A stretch of DNA of 64,000 bases from Ciona intestinalis (lineage: Eukaryota; Chordata; Ascidiacea; Phlebobranchia; Cionidae), in NCBI RefSeq assembly GCF_000224145.3, contig NC_020173.2:304005-368004 (forward strand). The letters are read 5' to 3'. This document shows positions 24,182-37,000 of the stretch, piece after piece. Every line of letters begins with the position of its first letter. Position 1 is the stretch's first letter. The position numbers and the translations under genes are program-made. The notes beneath the pieces were generated by a model that made no database searches, was not told the DNA's origin, and saw only the letters and a program-made list of their open reading frames with translations.

Positions 24182-25118
24182 AGGTAATACTAATTTACGG
24201 AAATACGGAAAAGTTGGGAAAAGCATGTTTTAAGCCTACACCAGTTACGCAAATGTGTTTTATACCCATTGCAGTTACGGGAAACCTACAGGAATGTGTT
24301 TTAGGCTTGTTTTAAGTATTTACTAGTTAGGGTAAAATTACGGGAATGTGTTTTATACTTGTTTTAAGTATTTACTAGTTACAGGACAGTTACGGCCTAC
24401 GGGAATGTGTTTTACATCATCTTTCAGAACTTTAATGTCGTCACGTGTGCTATCATGCTGTTTTATCCAACGTTCAACGTCTTTGAGAATGTGGTTGGTG
24501 CAAAATACAGTAATCAGTTTGGGAAAAAGCTTCTTCAAACTTCCCGGAAATCTCTTTTCTCTATCTGTAATAATTGGAACTTGGTTTGACTTGTGCAATT
24601 GCTGGAAGGATTTCGGACAGAAACAATTTATGGTGTTTTATGAATTTCCGGCTATGCAGGAAAAAGGCCACAGGGACGTGTTGGGTCAAACCAGCGTCGG
24701 GTCAAACCAAAGAAATAAAAGAATCATTTCTGTACTCCCAACTCCCACAAACAATTTAGGGTCCGGCCATGTCTTTTTGATGGCATTTTACATATTCGAT
24801 CCGCTTTCATTGGGCCGTCTGTACTCCCGTAGGTTTCCCGTAACTGTAATGTGCCTAAAACACATTCCCATAACAAGTAAATACTTAAAACAAGCCTAAA
24901 ACACATTCCTGTAGGTTTCTCGTAACCGTAATGTGCTTAAAACACATTTCCGTAACCTTCCCATAACTGGTGTTGGCTTGAAACAAGCATAAAACACATT
25001 TCCGTTGGTTTCCCTTAACTGGTGTGGGTATGAAACAAGCATAAATCACACTCCCGTAAATTAGATTGCGATTTCCGTCGTTCCCTTATTTTCATATTCC
25101 CGTAAATTAGTATTACCC
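24182..25118 (-). mobile_element. Complete 937-bp MULE-like transposon with internal transposase remnant
   Basis: The terminal inverted repeats begin AGGTAATACTAATTTACGG on the left and, reversed, GGGTAATACTAATTTACGG on the right, and stay similar for about 25 bases. Identical 9-bp target duplications flank them. The next 150-250 bases on each side hold subterminal repeats of TGTGTTTTA, CTTGTTTTAAGTATTTACT and TACGGGAA in opposite orientations. On the minus strand, 24353-24598 encodes a transposase piece with VPIITDREKRFPGSLKKLFP and CTNHILKDVERW, resembling the MULE catalytic core (the Asp in TDRE and the C-x-x-H motif). A frame-shifted upstream piece near 24600-24690 encodes VPVAFFLHSRKFIKHH. 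The frame is broken and too short for activity, so this is a non-autonomous derivative. Confidence 0.85.
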
Positions 25119-25127
25119 CAAAACAGC
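25119..25127. repeat. Target-site duplication, right copy
   Basis: CAAAACAGC, identical to 24173-24181, directly abuts the right terminal repeat of the MULE-like element. Confidence 0.85.
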
Positions 25128-25819
25128 TTCTATCGAACTGTTGTACAATATATTGTACAGTATATTTGTAAATGAAAATGTGTGCTTGGAATTGATAGGG
25201 AGTCAACTAATGAGTTGCCCAACAAATATGGCAGTACAAACACTGGATTGTTTTTATTAATGGTTTTGGAATTTCAAACAATTATTTCGGAACGGGTGCT
25301 ATACGATGACATGGTAGAGAGAGTTTTTAACTATTTTTGAGTCGAAATATCTCCATATATCCAATAACATTAAAAGGCTATAAATTAAGAGATAAATAAG
25401 ACTTGCAGAATATACCATGAACGAGCTCGTCAGCTCGATAGCAACCATGTTAGACGTATAACAAAACAAACGGTAAGTAGTTAACCTTCTTTTATCCCTT
25501 GGTCCAACAAACTTAAGCTACAAGATAACTCATCGTCCACTGTTAGATTAAGGTCACGAAGCAGATCTATATGACTCATGGCAATGAACAGAGCATCCGT
25601 GAGCAATACATGTCTTTTTGTTTAAAAACAACAACTACGTCTCTAGTGGCAAGATTTTTAGGCGTTTGAACCATAGACATCTATGGTTGAATTTCTATGA
25701 ATTTACAACCACACAGATGAAAAACGATCTTATGTGAATATATTTTCTGTTCCTTGTAACAATTCTACATCTGCCCTTCTTAGCAAAGTCAGCTGTGTCT
25801 TCTACGAAAACAACTAAAC
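25128..25819. other. Spacer between the BRCA2-like gene and the coiled-coil gene
   Basis: This region lies between two divergent genes and probably holds both promoters and the missing first exon of the BRCA2-like gene. A minus-strand ATG frame at 25416-25456 (MVAIELTSSF) has a nearby GT but the wrong phase for the next known exon, so it is not annotated. Confidence 0.4.
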
Positions 25820-27115
25820 ATGGGTGATAAAGCGACTCGTTTTCACCCCGTTCACTTCGAAAACATTAACAAGCAACTGGAAGAACTAAAGTGTAAGCAA
25901 GTCCAAATCGTTGCCCAAAAGCGCGACTTACAAATTGTTCGTCATCAGCTGGAGACCCAATACAATGCTGGTACCTAAATTAACTAGTATCATAATATGC
26001 TGATATTAAACACATCTGCACTCACCTTTCAGTTAAAGAAACGAACGTACAAATTAAATCCGAGAATACCAAGTTACACGGTTTGTATTATGTTGTATTT
26101 CCTAATTGTTGTTGTTCAACATATATAAACCTTTACCACTATTTTTCAGAAAGAGTTAAAACCACAAGACAGAATATAGAGACTTTATGCCAAAGAGCAA
26201 AGAATATAGGGATCAAAATTCAAGAGCAGAAAAACAGCACCAAACATTGGTCTAATACTACCTTTCAGGTTACTCTTTCCTAACATATGCCACATATGTA
26301 TATTTTATTTCTATCCCAACAGGAACAAAATGAGTTTACACTCTGGATCAGGCAGTGGGGAAAGCAAATGTCAGACTTATCAGAGCAATTTTTTAAAGCT
26401 GCAAGATTATTTGTGAGTACTTAACATCACGTGCAGATATGACCAAATACGTGTTGCTTTCAAACAGCAAGAAGAAAATGTAACAGTTGAATTGGAGAAA
26501 AGTAAAGAAAGAGAAATACAATTAAACGAGAACAGTAATTCTTTTTTGATAAATACAATTTTAGAGTTTTAAAATTTAAATCTGTTTTAATAGCAAAAGA
26601 AATACAACAAGCTATTGAGAATTTTACAAACATGATGCAGGCCATGAAGCTTAAATGGGGTAATAAGTTTAATATGTAGTATAGAATATATCTATTACTA
26701 TTCTAATAGAAGGAAACAAAGTTCTTCAATTTCTAGTGGGAGAAGAAGCAACCACAGTTAGGTAATCACATTTAACATGCCACTATATAACTACTTAATA
26801 TATATAACTACTGTTTTTCAGTGAACATGCGAAAAAATATCAAAATGAATTGGAATGCTCCTTAAAAGAACAAGAAAGACTTTCTGAAGAGATAAGCCGG
26901 TAATAAAATGTATAAAACTAAGTTTAAATACGAATAAACTTTTTAAAGAAATTCCGTATACCCATAGGAATATTTTAGATTTATATTTGCTTTGGTTATT
27001 AAATTTATGTTGTATTTTGTTTCAATCACAGTATTATTATTCTGGTTTTGTTTCAAAGGTATATTTTTATTTTAGAATCAAACTCTGGATGGATAATGAT
27101 GAAGTTACAATCTAG
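25820..27115 (+). CDS. Unrecognised coiled-coil protein, nine exons
   Basis: Exons 25820-25970, 26033-26080, 26150-26268, 26323-26412, 26468-26534, 26594-26659, 26710-26761, 26822-26899 and 27076-27115 join in phase to 236 residues starting MGDKATRFHPVHFENINKQ and ending with TAG. Nearly the whole protein is Glu/Lys/Gln-rich heptad-type sequence (for example NKQLEELKCKQVQIVAQKRD, and LECSLKEQERLSEEISRIK near the end). There is no signal peptide, membrane segment or catalytic motif. A Trp-containing stretch (EQNEFTLWIRQWGKQM) near residue 110 interrupts the coil. The phases of nine short exons agree, so the gene is real. I do not recognise the family; a cytoskeletal, centrosomal or chromosome-axis structural protein would fit. 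It is divergent from the BRCA2-like gene. Confidence 0.85.
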
Positions 27116-27171
27116 TAATTTTAAATGCTCTATTATAAGAGAGGTTTTATTCAAACTGCTAATCTAATATT

Positions 27172-27342
27172 TCAAAACCAGTCATACCAACTTTCCATCT
27201 CCATAGTCCTTTGGTTCACCTGTAAACAGAACCACAAAACAGTTGTTTTTACTTTTGTTGATGTATTTTTTTAATAAACATGGTTTACCTGATTAGTCTG
27301 GTAGATTTCCACTGTTGTGTGATACTGGTTAGCACCAATATC
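27172..27342 (-). CDS. Two candidate terminal exons of an unidentified gene
   Basis: Minus-strand exon candidates 27289-27342 and 27172-27219 have good splice signals and join in phase 0 to read DIGANQYHTTVEIYQTNQ, then VNQRTMEMESWYDWF and a stop. I could not find the upstream exons between here and HEXIM, and I do not recognise the sequence. An alternative frame of the second piece (GEPKDYGDGKLV) is also open. This is a weak call. Confidence 0.25.
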
Positions 27343-27878
27343 CTGTAAAGCAAATGTCTAATAATGACCAACTTTCAGTAACGTTCTTTTAATAATGAAA
27401 TGCAAATAATAAATGAAAAAATCACCCCATGGGTTAGAGAGGCACATTTTTAACATATTCATTCAGAAAAAAATCACAAGAATGGTATTTTTGAGACAAA
27501 AGCATAAAATACCCCACCAAATATGGTCAGGAACCAATGGTTCGTGCTTTGTGTTTATTCCATAGATACCAGCGAGGTTTCATCGACAACTGTCGGTTGC
27601 CTTGCTGTGCTGTATTGAAGTAGGTGGTTAAAATCACAAATAGAAGAAGTTTGTTGTTTCTATATGGCTTAAACATGGACGAAAGTTAGACATTTTAATC
27701 AAGATTCAAGACTTATGATTAGCAGCCACTATATTATGGGGCATAAGGCAGAAGGAACGAACCGTTTTATTGATAAACAGCAAGTGTAGTTGCCTCTCAA
27801 GTCTTTGTCTGCACCATGGGTGATGAAGCCTGTAAAATCGACCAAGGAAGTCAATTAATGTGAAAAAAACTAATCTAG
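27343..27878. other. Non-coding stretch downstream of HEXIM
   Basis: No supported exon. A minus-strand AATAAA (TTTATT at 27766-27771) lies about 110 bases after the HEXIM stop and is a plausible poly(A) signal for it. Confidence 0.45.
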
Positions 27879-28679
27879 TTATTTCGAATTAAGTTTAGTA
27901 AAGGAATCAGGAGTCTGATGATGCTCTGCATTCGGTGATGGTGGAACTTCACTCTGGGACACAATGTTTTCTTGAATGTAATTTTCCTCATCTCTTCTTC
28001 CAGATTCATGGTTTCTGCGTAAGGTTTCATTTTCCTTTTTGAGTTCTTCATTTTGATGCTTAAGAAACACAATTTGCTCCATTTTACGTCTTCGTTCTAC
28101 TTCCTTTTGATGCAAGTAGTTCATATTGTGAATGGCACTTTCAAGGTCCATGCAACGAGATGTCAGTTCATCAACAGATTCATTTCGAAGCATTTCTGCT
28201 CTGGTGTCATCATACATTCTATCAAAATCTTGCACAAGAAATCGGTCACAGCTATCTTCATAACCACAGCTTCCTTCGTAGTTAAACATATCATCAAAAC
28301 TGTCATTGGATTGGGTATGCACGTGGTTTCTATTATCATTTCCGCTGTCACAATCTGAATTCGTGCTCTCATCACTGTGACGCTGACTGGAGTCAAAGAG
28401 TTGGTTTAAACCAATGTCTTTGTCATCGAATAAGAACTGTGTTGTGTTAGCTGGAGCATTGATTTTTGGCCTTCCCAGAAAATGTTTCGCCGAATACGGA
28501 GCAAATTTTCCCTTTTTGGAGCGACGGCACTTCTTCCTTTTTTGAAACTTCTTGCCAGGTGATATACTTGAATCACTAGAGTCCATTTTTTCTGCTGTTG
28601 ACTTATGTATGTCTAATGGTGCTTTGAATTCCCCAACAAGCTGGTTTGGTACTGAAAATGCTGTAATGTCCATGGTCAT
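27879..28679 (-). CDS. HEXIM: HEXIM family protein, 7SK-dependent inhibitor of P-TEFb
   Basis: HEXIM bound to 7SK RNA inhibits CDK9-cyclin T and so restrains RNA polymerase II pause release. The single exon encodes 266 residues. Residues 43-65 hold the basic RNA-binding and nuclear-localisation stretch (KRKKCRRSKKGK followed by APYSAK, comparable to KHRRRPSKKKRHWKPY in human HEXIM1). Residues 76-83 read PANTTQFL where human has PYNTTQFL, so the Tyr of the PYNT inhibitory motif is Ala while the later Phe is kept. An acidic patch follows (NDSFDDMFNYEG), then a cyclin T-binding, dimerising coiled coil from about residue 160 to 225 (LTSRCMDLESAIHNM and QNEELKKENETLRR). Vertebrate HEXIM genes are also intronless. 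Identity rests on the basic motif, the TTQFL block and the coiled coil in the right order. Confidence 0.9.
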   Translation of the reverse strand: MTMDITAFSVPNQLVGEFKAPLDIHKSTAEKMDSSDSSISPGKKFQKRKKCRRSKKGKFAPYSAKHFLGRPKINAPANTTQFLFDDKDIGLNQLFDSSQRHSDESTNSDCDSGNDNRNHVHTQSNDSFDDMFNYEGSCGYEDSCDRFLVQDFDRMYDDTRAEMLRNESVDELTSRCMDLESAIHNMNYLHQKEVERRRKMEQIVFLKHQNEELKKENETLRRNHESGRRDEENYIQENIVSQSEVPPSPNAEHHQTPDSFTKLNSK

Positions 28680-29649
28680 ATTGTATTGTTAGAACAGTTC
28701 ACAAAAACCTTCACGTATATAAACGTTATACCTTCTAAAGGCGAATATCCTCTTCGAGCACAATACAACTATTTTTCGCTTAGTAGTAATGTAAAGCTTT
28801 GTTACAATCTTCTCTCTAGTAACAAACAACTGACGTACTGCTTTTATGATGTCGCAATACTTATTATGGCGTTGAAATCGTTGTCAAAACGTTTCGATGA
28901 CGCAATAAATTGCCTTTTTCTTCGCAATTGAAAATAGGTCACATAGAAATCATGTGATCTGACGTAATAGAACCGCAACTGATTGGGAGCTGTATTAACA
29001 TTGATTTCAAAACACGGCTTCAATAACGGTACACTTTACTAATGTAGGGTTAAATTAAAAATGTTAGCTAAAATATGACTATATTATGATTTTAACTTTT
29101 TTATACAAATCTAAAAGACAATCTAATTCTATAACCTATTTACCGGGCTCGCGCTGCAATTTTTTTCGCGTCAAACTAAGCGGGAAAGTAGCCGAAAAGG
29201 GGGCAATCAACACATACACGACTGGAGCTAAAGTACAAAACAGCATCTGCTAGCACCATCATTGTCTTGACGGGTAGAATGTTATCAAGATTAACAATAG
29301 AATTCCTCGAACCTCCAACGGTTTAATTAATGGTAAAACATAACCTCTTGTATAATACTTACCGGTGTGATTAAGATCCTTCAATATACGAGAAATGAAA
29401 GTAGGCCCTGGTGTGGTACTTGCATATAGGTATAATGAACCTGACTATTATGGAATAATAAGTAAAATTTAATTACCACAGCTTATAGGTATTATCCTTA
29501 AATGTGTTTTCATGAACTTGCGATTACATTTTTCTGAGCACTACAGTGCCGCGATTTTAGGTAGAACACGACAGGTTAAACAGTTCCATAACGCACAGGT
29601 AGTATCAATAAATAGGCAAAAAACAAGTCTCGTACTTTTAGCGAAAACG
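28680..29649. other. Intergenic region between HEXIM and the RhoGEF
   Basis: About 1 kb containing the HEXIM promoter and the 3' flank of the RhoGEF gene. No supported coding sequence or repeat was recognised. Confidence 0.45.
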
Positions 29650-32600
29650 CTATAAACGGTCGTCTTCACAAATATCACATTCAGGGTACCCTGAATATGT
29701 ATCTGGCTTATGGCTACTCGCACTGCTATCTGTTAAATTAGAAAAAGATTCGTCACTTGCAGAACTTCGAGCTGAATTACTCATTCGTTCTAAAATGTGT
29801 TCACACGGATAGTTTGCCTTATTACTCTGGCTTAACGTATCGTTATAAGAATCGTTTCGTATCGGTTGGCTTGAAAACGGCGTAGATCTTGTACATGATC
29901 TTTGACCGTTTGGTGAGTTTGGACTTATGTTACCATACACGTGAATTTCCATCCACTGTGCGGCGGTAGAGGCCAGTTGAGTCAGCCAATTTCTCTGTAA
30001 AAAGATTAAACAATTAATTGAATAAGGAATCGAATAGTTTTAAATCAGGCATATGGCAATGTACCTTTTATGAAAAACAAATATAGATTTTATAAAAAAA
30101 TAGCATGTCGTTGTGTTAACAATGTAATTGAGTTTCAAATAAATTATATTAACCTCGGGTTAAGTGTTAACTATTGTTTATTGTTTTTCACCTTTGATTC
30201 TTCAGAAGATGCTTGTAGCATAGTTACTGACGTCATCTGTTGGAATCGATTCTCTTGCACCAACACGAAAGCATTCTTGATGCCAAGTGATGACGCTTGG
30301 TCTGCTTCTACGTCATATACCATAAACCTATCAAGGGCTACTGGTTGGCGGAATACTGATAGAAGAGTCCCATCTTTTAAGACCGAGTGTCGCTTTAAAC
30401 TGGAAGGCACTTCGGAAGATTTCTGAATAAAATTATTGAAATGATAAGCAAGGGGCCAATTCACGTTGTATATATGTCCTAACATATATACCTTAGTCTC
30501 CTAAAAACCAAGCACAACGTATACTTACTCTTTTGCCTTTCTTTGGTTTTGTAAATAGAAGCATATCGTCGAATAATAATGCGTATATGTCGGTTGTACG
30601 GTTACTTTCTGTAATACAAATACAGCGTCGTTAAAATCTTGTGTGAATAAAACAGCACAGCAGCTGTTTACAAAAGTCGGGCTGACATCGGGTTCTGAGA
30701 AGGTCGATTGGCATTTATGAAACAATCAAGCACACATTGATTTACCTTTTGACCTAAATTTAGCTTTATAGGTGTGGCGTGTGGGCAATATATAAATTAA
30801 TCAACTGTACAGACCACTAAGCAGGTGAAATAAATTATTCTACTAACAGTAGTACAAACCACAAAAATATATCCATGGTATATTGTTTTATTGTTACAAA
30901 GTTATGTTTGAAACGGGAGATCACTGCTTGTATTTTATAACCGCCATAGCACGAGGGTGTTGTTTTAACATCGCGGCACCCGTTGCTTTAAAAAAATCAA
31001 GACTTGTCAACAATCGTATTCATACAGCAACAACAAAACAATTAAATAAAAAGAGGATCTACGAAGATTGACTTACCAACGACTGTAAGTGTCCCATCAA
31101 GCACCAACTGACGTCTTGGACTTCCGATTAAATTTCTACATGGCTGCTGGGCGAGGGCATGACGTAAAGACTGGAATGGAGAGAGGTGTTGTTATGAAAC
31201 ATGACACTACTCAGTGCAGTCATTATTTATTCTATTATCCGACATCCGCTCATTCCAGACCACATAAGAGAGGGTTCGAAATTTTAGTTAAATTAGAGTT
31301 ACATAAGGGGACAATTGACCTGAGCAGACAGCCCAGGTCTATTGTCCCCTTATGTAAGTAATTAAGTTTATATATTCCAGACGATAATTTACATGAAAGA
31401 AGAATACGATATGGCCTTATATTTTGGAAGTTAAAAGTATATTTGCCTATATTTGTACCTACTGAGCGCATTGCAAAAGCAACACTTATAGTTTTCTACC
31501 CACCTCAGGTAAAGCAGTTTTCGTATCTAAATCGTATACAGCCGGCCATGAAATCGAGTTCTGCAGATCTTGCATTAACTGGAAGTGAGAAAGCCATGAG
31601 ACTTTACCTTCAAGGGCCTCTGAATATTTAAAGCAATTGTTGTTGTTAGAAATACTTTAAACAAGGATATCTTTAGTTTTTCAGCCTATAATAAATGTAT
31701 AAACCAACGTCTACTAACTTTGTTATATATACATGTGTAGTAGGGGTGGGGGAAGATATAGGACACGAAAATTTAAAGAATTATAGAACTGTGTCTTTAC
31801 GACTCCCAGAGACCGCCGTTAATTGTTTGAAACACAATTAGGATATTTGAAACCCGACTATATATAAAATATATAAAATACATAAAGAAGCACTCACGGA
31901 GTGATTCCTGTACTTCGTGTAATGTATTCTCTATAGATGAGCTTTGATTGGGCTCTGCTGTATATTGCGCAATCTTCTGAAGCAGTAGTGGATATTTAAC
32001 CAAACGCTGTATTGGTGCAACGAGAAAATCGGTCAACTTTAATCTCTGGCATTTCGGGTTACGTTCACACCACTGCGAAACAAGGTTTAATAGCAAGATT
32101 GAAATTGGGATTCTTAGGATTAGGTTGTGATCTTGATGACCCCATCTTACCTTTATAAAAGCGGCGTAATCTTCGTTTGATTTGACCTCTTCCCGATACG
32201 TGATTGAGTTACCATAAGATGTACAATATCTCTGGTATGGAGGACACATGACACTGCCAAACTAAAACAAAACATACATTATGTTTTCAGTTAATAAATT
32301 CTATTTATAAAAAAACTATTTACTGATTTACTAAAAGGTGGCCTAGGTCAAGAAATACCACGTTCTTTAGTATTTAGCTTACTAACGAACTTTATATGAA
32401 AGCAGTATATAAAGGTAGCGCTAGAGAAATTCGAACGTATTTCCAAAATAAATTCCATCAAAGTTTAGACAATTCAAATGTACAAGTATTTTTTCACACA
32501 GCACTTGTTGCATAATAGCCGGGTACTAGGAAATTTTGCAACGGGTTGTCTGACGTTTGATAATCACATATAAAATCATGGTCATGTTCATTATATTGCA

Positions 32601-33964
32601 TTAAAAGTTTATCAGAAATCTATTTGCAAACCGCTTGCTTGCTGGTTCATTTATAACGAACAAATTACAGACACACTACTGTAGATATATGTGCATTACA
32701 CACTATAGGTATTTTTTTTTTGATAGACAGTTTCATGCTCGATACAACACTTATAAAATCACTCACAATATTTAACTATTATATTTACTTACCTTTTCAA
32801 AAGCTTGGACAATCGCGTTTGCACTGCTGAACTTTTCACTCCTACTAGCTTCAACAACATTCAACAGGGTGTGGCAAAAATTCATGCTAACCTGGTGTAC
32901 ACGATTTAATGTTAATATAACATAAGATTGACAGTCGTGGGTCAAGCAAATTTCTAAGGATCAATAAAAAATGAAGGTTAAGCGGTGGCAAGTGTCTCAC
33001 GGTTCACGGGTGTCTTAAAAGTCGGACAAGGACCGTTTGCATCAGTATAATAGAAGGATTGTAACTTTATATGGCAAATATCACTGACTAAAGTGCCGCA
33101 ATAACAACTTTGATTGTAACGCATGATAGGTACATATAAGGAAATGTGACTTCTCATTAGAAGAATTGATTCTTTGTGATTGGTTTGTAGTACAGCAGTA
33201 ATTAGCTGTAATCCCCGTGTACCTATACATTGTGGTCGACAAGCAACTCGGTTTGAGAAAATTCCTTTAGACTGTTTTGCTTTTCAACAACGAATATAGA
33301 GTAATGTTTGAAATATGTGAGCATTCTGATTTTACGTCATAGAGAGATTTATGTGCTCACCTTGCAAAGCTCCTCTAGATTAGCGAAGATAGAGCGAAGA
33401 TCGACTGACAAGAGATACCCTTCGCACTGTAATTCTTGTAGCGGTTCCATAAACACCTGAATGACAGGGGGTACTTAAAACACATTATTAAAGCAAACGT
33501 GAGTCCAGTTTATTGCATAAAACGAGCTATCAAATATTTCATCAATGTTAAACTTCTAATCCACCGTTTACCAAATTTTGCTTAGTTTATGCTGCGTTGC
33601 CTGAACAAAATATTTCAAATGCTAAAAAATTTTGCACTTTCGTGTTGCTGACAAGTTATTGATGTTTTGAAACCTACCTGTTGCAGGACAAGCAGGTGAT
33701 CAATAAGATACGTTCTTTCGGACGCAAAAAGTTCCCACACAGCGTTCTGTCTCTTCCTGCTCCGGGCTTTGGGATTATCTATAGTTGGCGATGGTAAACT
33801 TATCGAGCTCGATGTGCTGCCTCGCCCGTCCTCCTGTACAGTGGAATGTTGTCTTAAATAACACACGAGGGATAACTCGCCGCGAAAGTTAATCCATTGC
33901 GCATTAAATAGGGATTCATAGATCTATTTTACATATATTTGCATTCGTTTTTACCTATCCGTAA

Positions 33965-34013
<49 letters not shown>

Positions 34014-37000
34014 TGTATATGTATATTTTATGTTGAATAGAATAACTTAAAAGTAGGCGGGCAGAGTAAGATGGGACCCTTAAAAGGTGCATACCAACGA
34101 GAAACAACAGTTTGTATATGGATAGAGATGCCTAAATGTGACCTAAAAGTACCATCAAAGGTTCCCCCAAAAAATACAGCTTCTAACAAATTGCGTGAAA
34201 AAACGGCTGGAATTTAAAATATCGGCTGTTTGGACAATGCATAGAATTTTCCATATGAAAAAGACTAAAGTACTAAAGAAAAATCAATTTTTGATTTGAA
34301 TTTGGTATAATTAATGCTTCTTTTTGTGAATATACAAAAAACAAAAATGGAATTTTTAATATGTTTTAAATTTTAGATTGAACCTAGCTACATGGCAGAT
34401 TATGCTGACCAGATTATGCTGATCGTGTACACATGACGCCATGACAAAGTGTTATAATAGCAGAACGTAACCGAACCCACCGTGCAGTTATTGAGATCCC
34501 TGATAATTAGAGCAACGCCGAGATCTGGTTCTTTAGGTTTTAGTGCTTCTAACACTTCTTCGAATTTTTGTTCTTTTGATCTTTCTTTGTCTTTCTAAAG
34601 AGGACAAAAAATGTTTACTATTTTGACTTTTTTTTGCGAAAATATTTACGTTTTTTACATCAGCAGCGAACGCACTTATTTATTCCGTTATGTCAGATAT
34701 CACTTAAACTTTGTCAGATAAGATCGTGTATATAAGTTGCCCACTTAGATTTTAATTGCATATATAACGTAGTTAGAACCGAAGCGTTCGATGTTGTGTT
34801 CACACTTAGTTTGTACCAAGATGTACAGGTGAAAAGTGGTTTAAACTTCACGTTTATTACACCGTTTGTTGAGTACCAAATGACCGGGTTGTCAAGATCT
34901 GTTTGAATTTCGGCGCTTAAGCCATGTCAACTTTACTGCCGACCTAGTAATCAATACTTGGCTTCATAAACAGCAACGGCGGGCACGATATGACCCGTTA
35001 ATACTTTAATGCCACAAGTAATTCGCTCATTTGAAACTGCAACTCGACTCAAAGTAACGGTAATCGACGCTACAGAACAAAATGACGCGAGTGTATGACG
35101 TACATTACTTCTGAAAACAAGCTAGCAAGCTTGTTTCCGCGAACAGCGGTAATTTTCATGAGCGCATACGAACGACGCTATTACTGCATTACAGCATACA
35201 TATTCGACAGAGATTATAAGAAATTAATCGACGCTTGTCACAAATCAAAATTACTAGTTCTAAAACTTACCCGAAAGTGTAAAAAGTTCCACTTTGATCT
35301 CTTCATATCTGCAAACGATTATGACAATTACAACGCTGTACTAAGTTCAATGCACAATCGTATAATGTTAATATATAAACATATATGGTACATTGTTTTG
35401 TAATGCAGATTACATAACAGCCAAGTATGAATGAGGTCATACCTGGTGACGATTCAACGTGTTGATTATTTCGCTGTAATGTCGCAATCGTGTCTGACAG
35501 CAACGACATATCTGACTCTAAAAATAAACTTCGTTTTATATGCTTACAAAATTCAAGTCTAGCGTATAAAACAAAATTCAAGTCTAGCGTGTTTTTTTAA
35601 AAAACGGCACATACCAAGTTAAAAAATGTCCTTAAAGAATCAATCGTAGTCGTCATATTACACGACTTACATAACAAGCTATTATAAAGCGGTAATGCTA
35701 ATCATATTGTTCTATTGTTTGTCGCAAAAGCAAAATATATGGAAATGCATTCGTTTTATAATTCTTGGTATATATGTTACATATGGCCAGGTTTAAATAT
35801 GTTGTCAGCTAGACCACTATGAAAGTGCACATACTGTATTTAATTGTTTCGTTTACCGTTCACTTCGCCCACATGGTAAAATAAATAGATAATACAAACC
35901 TGGTAAAGTCGATACGAGTGCAGCTCTTCGTGCCGTTGGTCGGATCGGTTCGTTATCTGGACTCCCGGTACCTTTTCCACGGCCTAAACTGGCGAATCGT
36001 CTGAGAATTTTAACAAGTATTGATTGTAGTAGTTGGAGGGCCTCCCGGACCCGAAACCTAAATTTGTTCAACGATCTACCAACAAAACCCCACAACGGTA
36101 ATATTATACCGAAGTATGTATGAGTCATGTATATACGCCAACCATTCCGACGAACAAGTATTCACTTTTAATCAATATTTTCTAAACCGAATGAAGCAGT
36201 TGGTTTTCGAAAATACATCACCATAGTTGTTAAAATTAAATGAGAAGAATGCGATCTTACCTCCCATCTTGCATAAAGCTGTTTACGACAGTTTCCGAAC
36301 ATCTCCGATTTTTCTCGAGTTCTTCCCACGTGATCTTAGGTCGGGACTCCCTGCAAATAAAAAGATCACAAGTGATTAGCCGTAGCTCTTATTAAAACCT
36401 TGAGGTCAGGCAAGACAGAAGGGATCTAATGCGGTTAAAGTCGCACGGATTATATACAAGCGTCGCCGCTGCGTCGAACCGGAGATAGACAGAGATTACT
36501 GGTGGAAGTGAACAAGTGAATTCACGAACCCATGTGTGGAGGTTTCTGGGTTGGAGCGCCACGCAGCATGCGATTTGCGTAACAGGTGTGACTTCATGGA
36601 GCCAAGCATCACAAACAGGTTTGAAATTCCAATTAACTCACAATTTTACTCTGTTATTCCAAACCAAATATTAAATTTTTATTAAAGCAAAATGAGTTAC
36701 ATTCGGCAGTAATGCTTTCATAACACGACAATCTAAAACTAAATCGGCTCATCGCGTAGCATCTGACTAAAACGATCCTAAAAAGAACCTGTTTACGTAC
36801 GACAGTAGTGGCTGAGTGTGAAACTTAGCGCTTGTCTTGACTGTTTTGACTTGGCGACCCTAAACCGAAACCAGCACGGTCGATTGTTTCGCCTTCTATC
36901 CCTGCGGCTAGATATAGCACAAAATTAAATAACGAGGTCAACTGATATAGACAAAAAGAAAACATGACTCTCTTGTGCTATTGATTCTCCACTGAGGAAA

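Noticed and set aside
24348-24899. 183-codon plus-strand ORF
   Set aside because: It is the antisense of the MULE transposase remnant and the element's subterminal repeats.
25416-25456. Possible first exon of the BRCA2-like gene (MVAIELTSSF)
   Set aside because: Its only nearby GT leaves phase 0 or 2, but the next exon needs phase 1 and would hit a stop.
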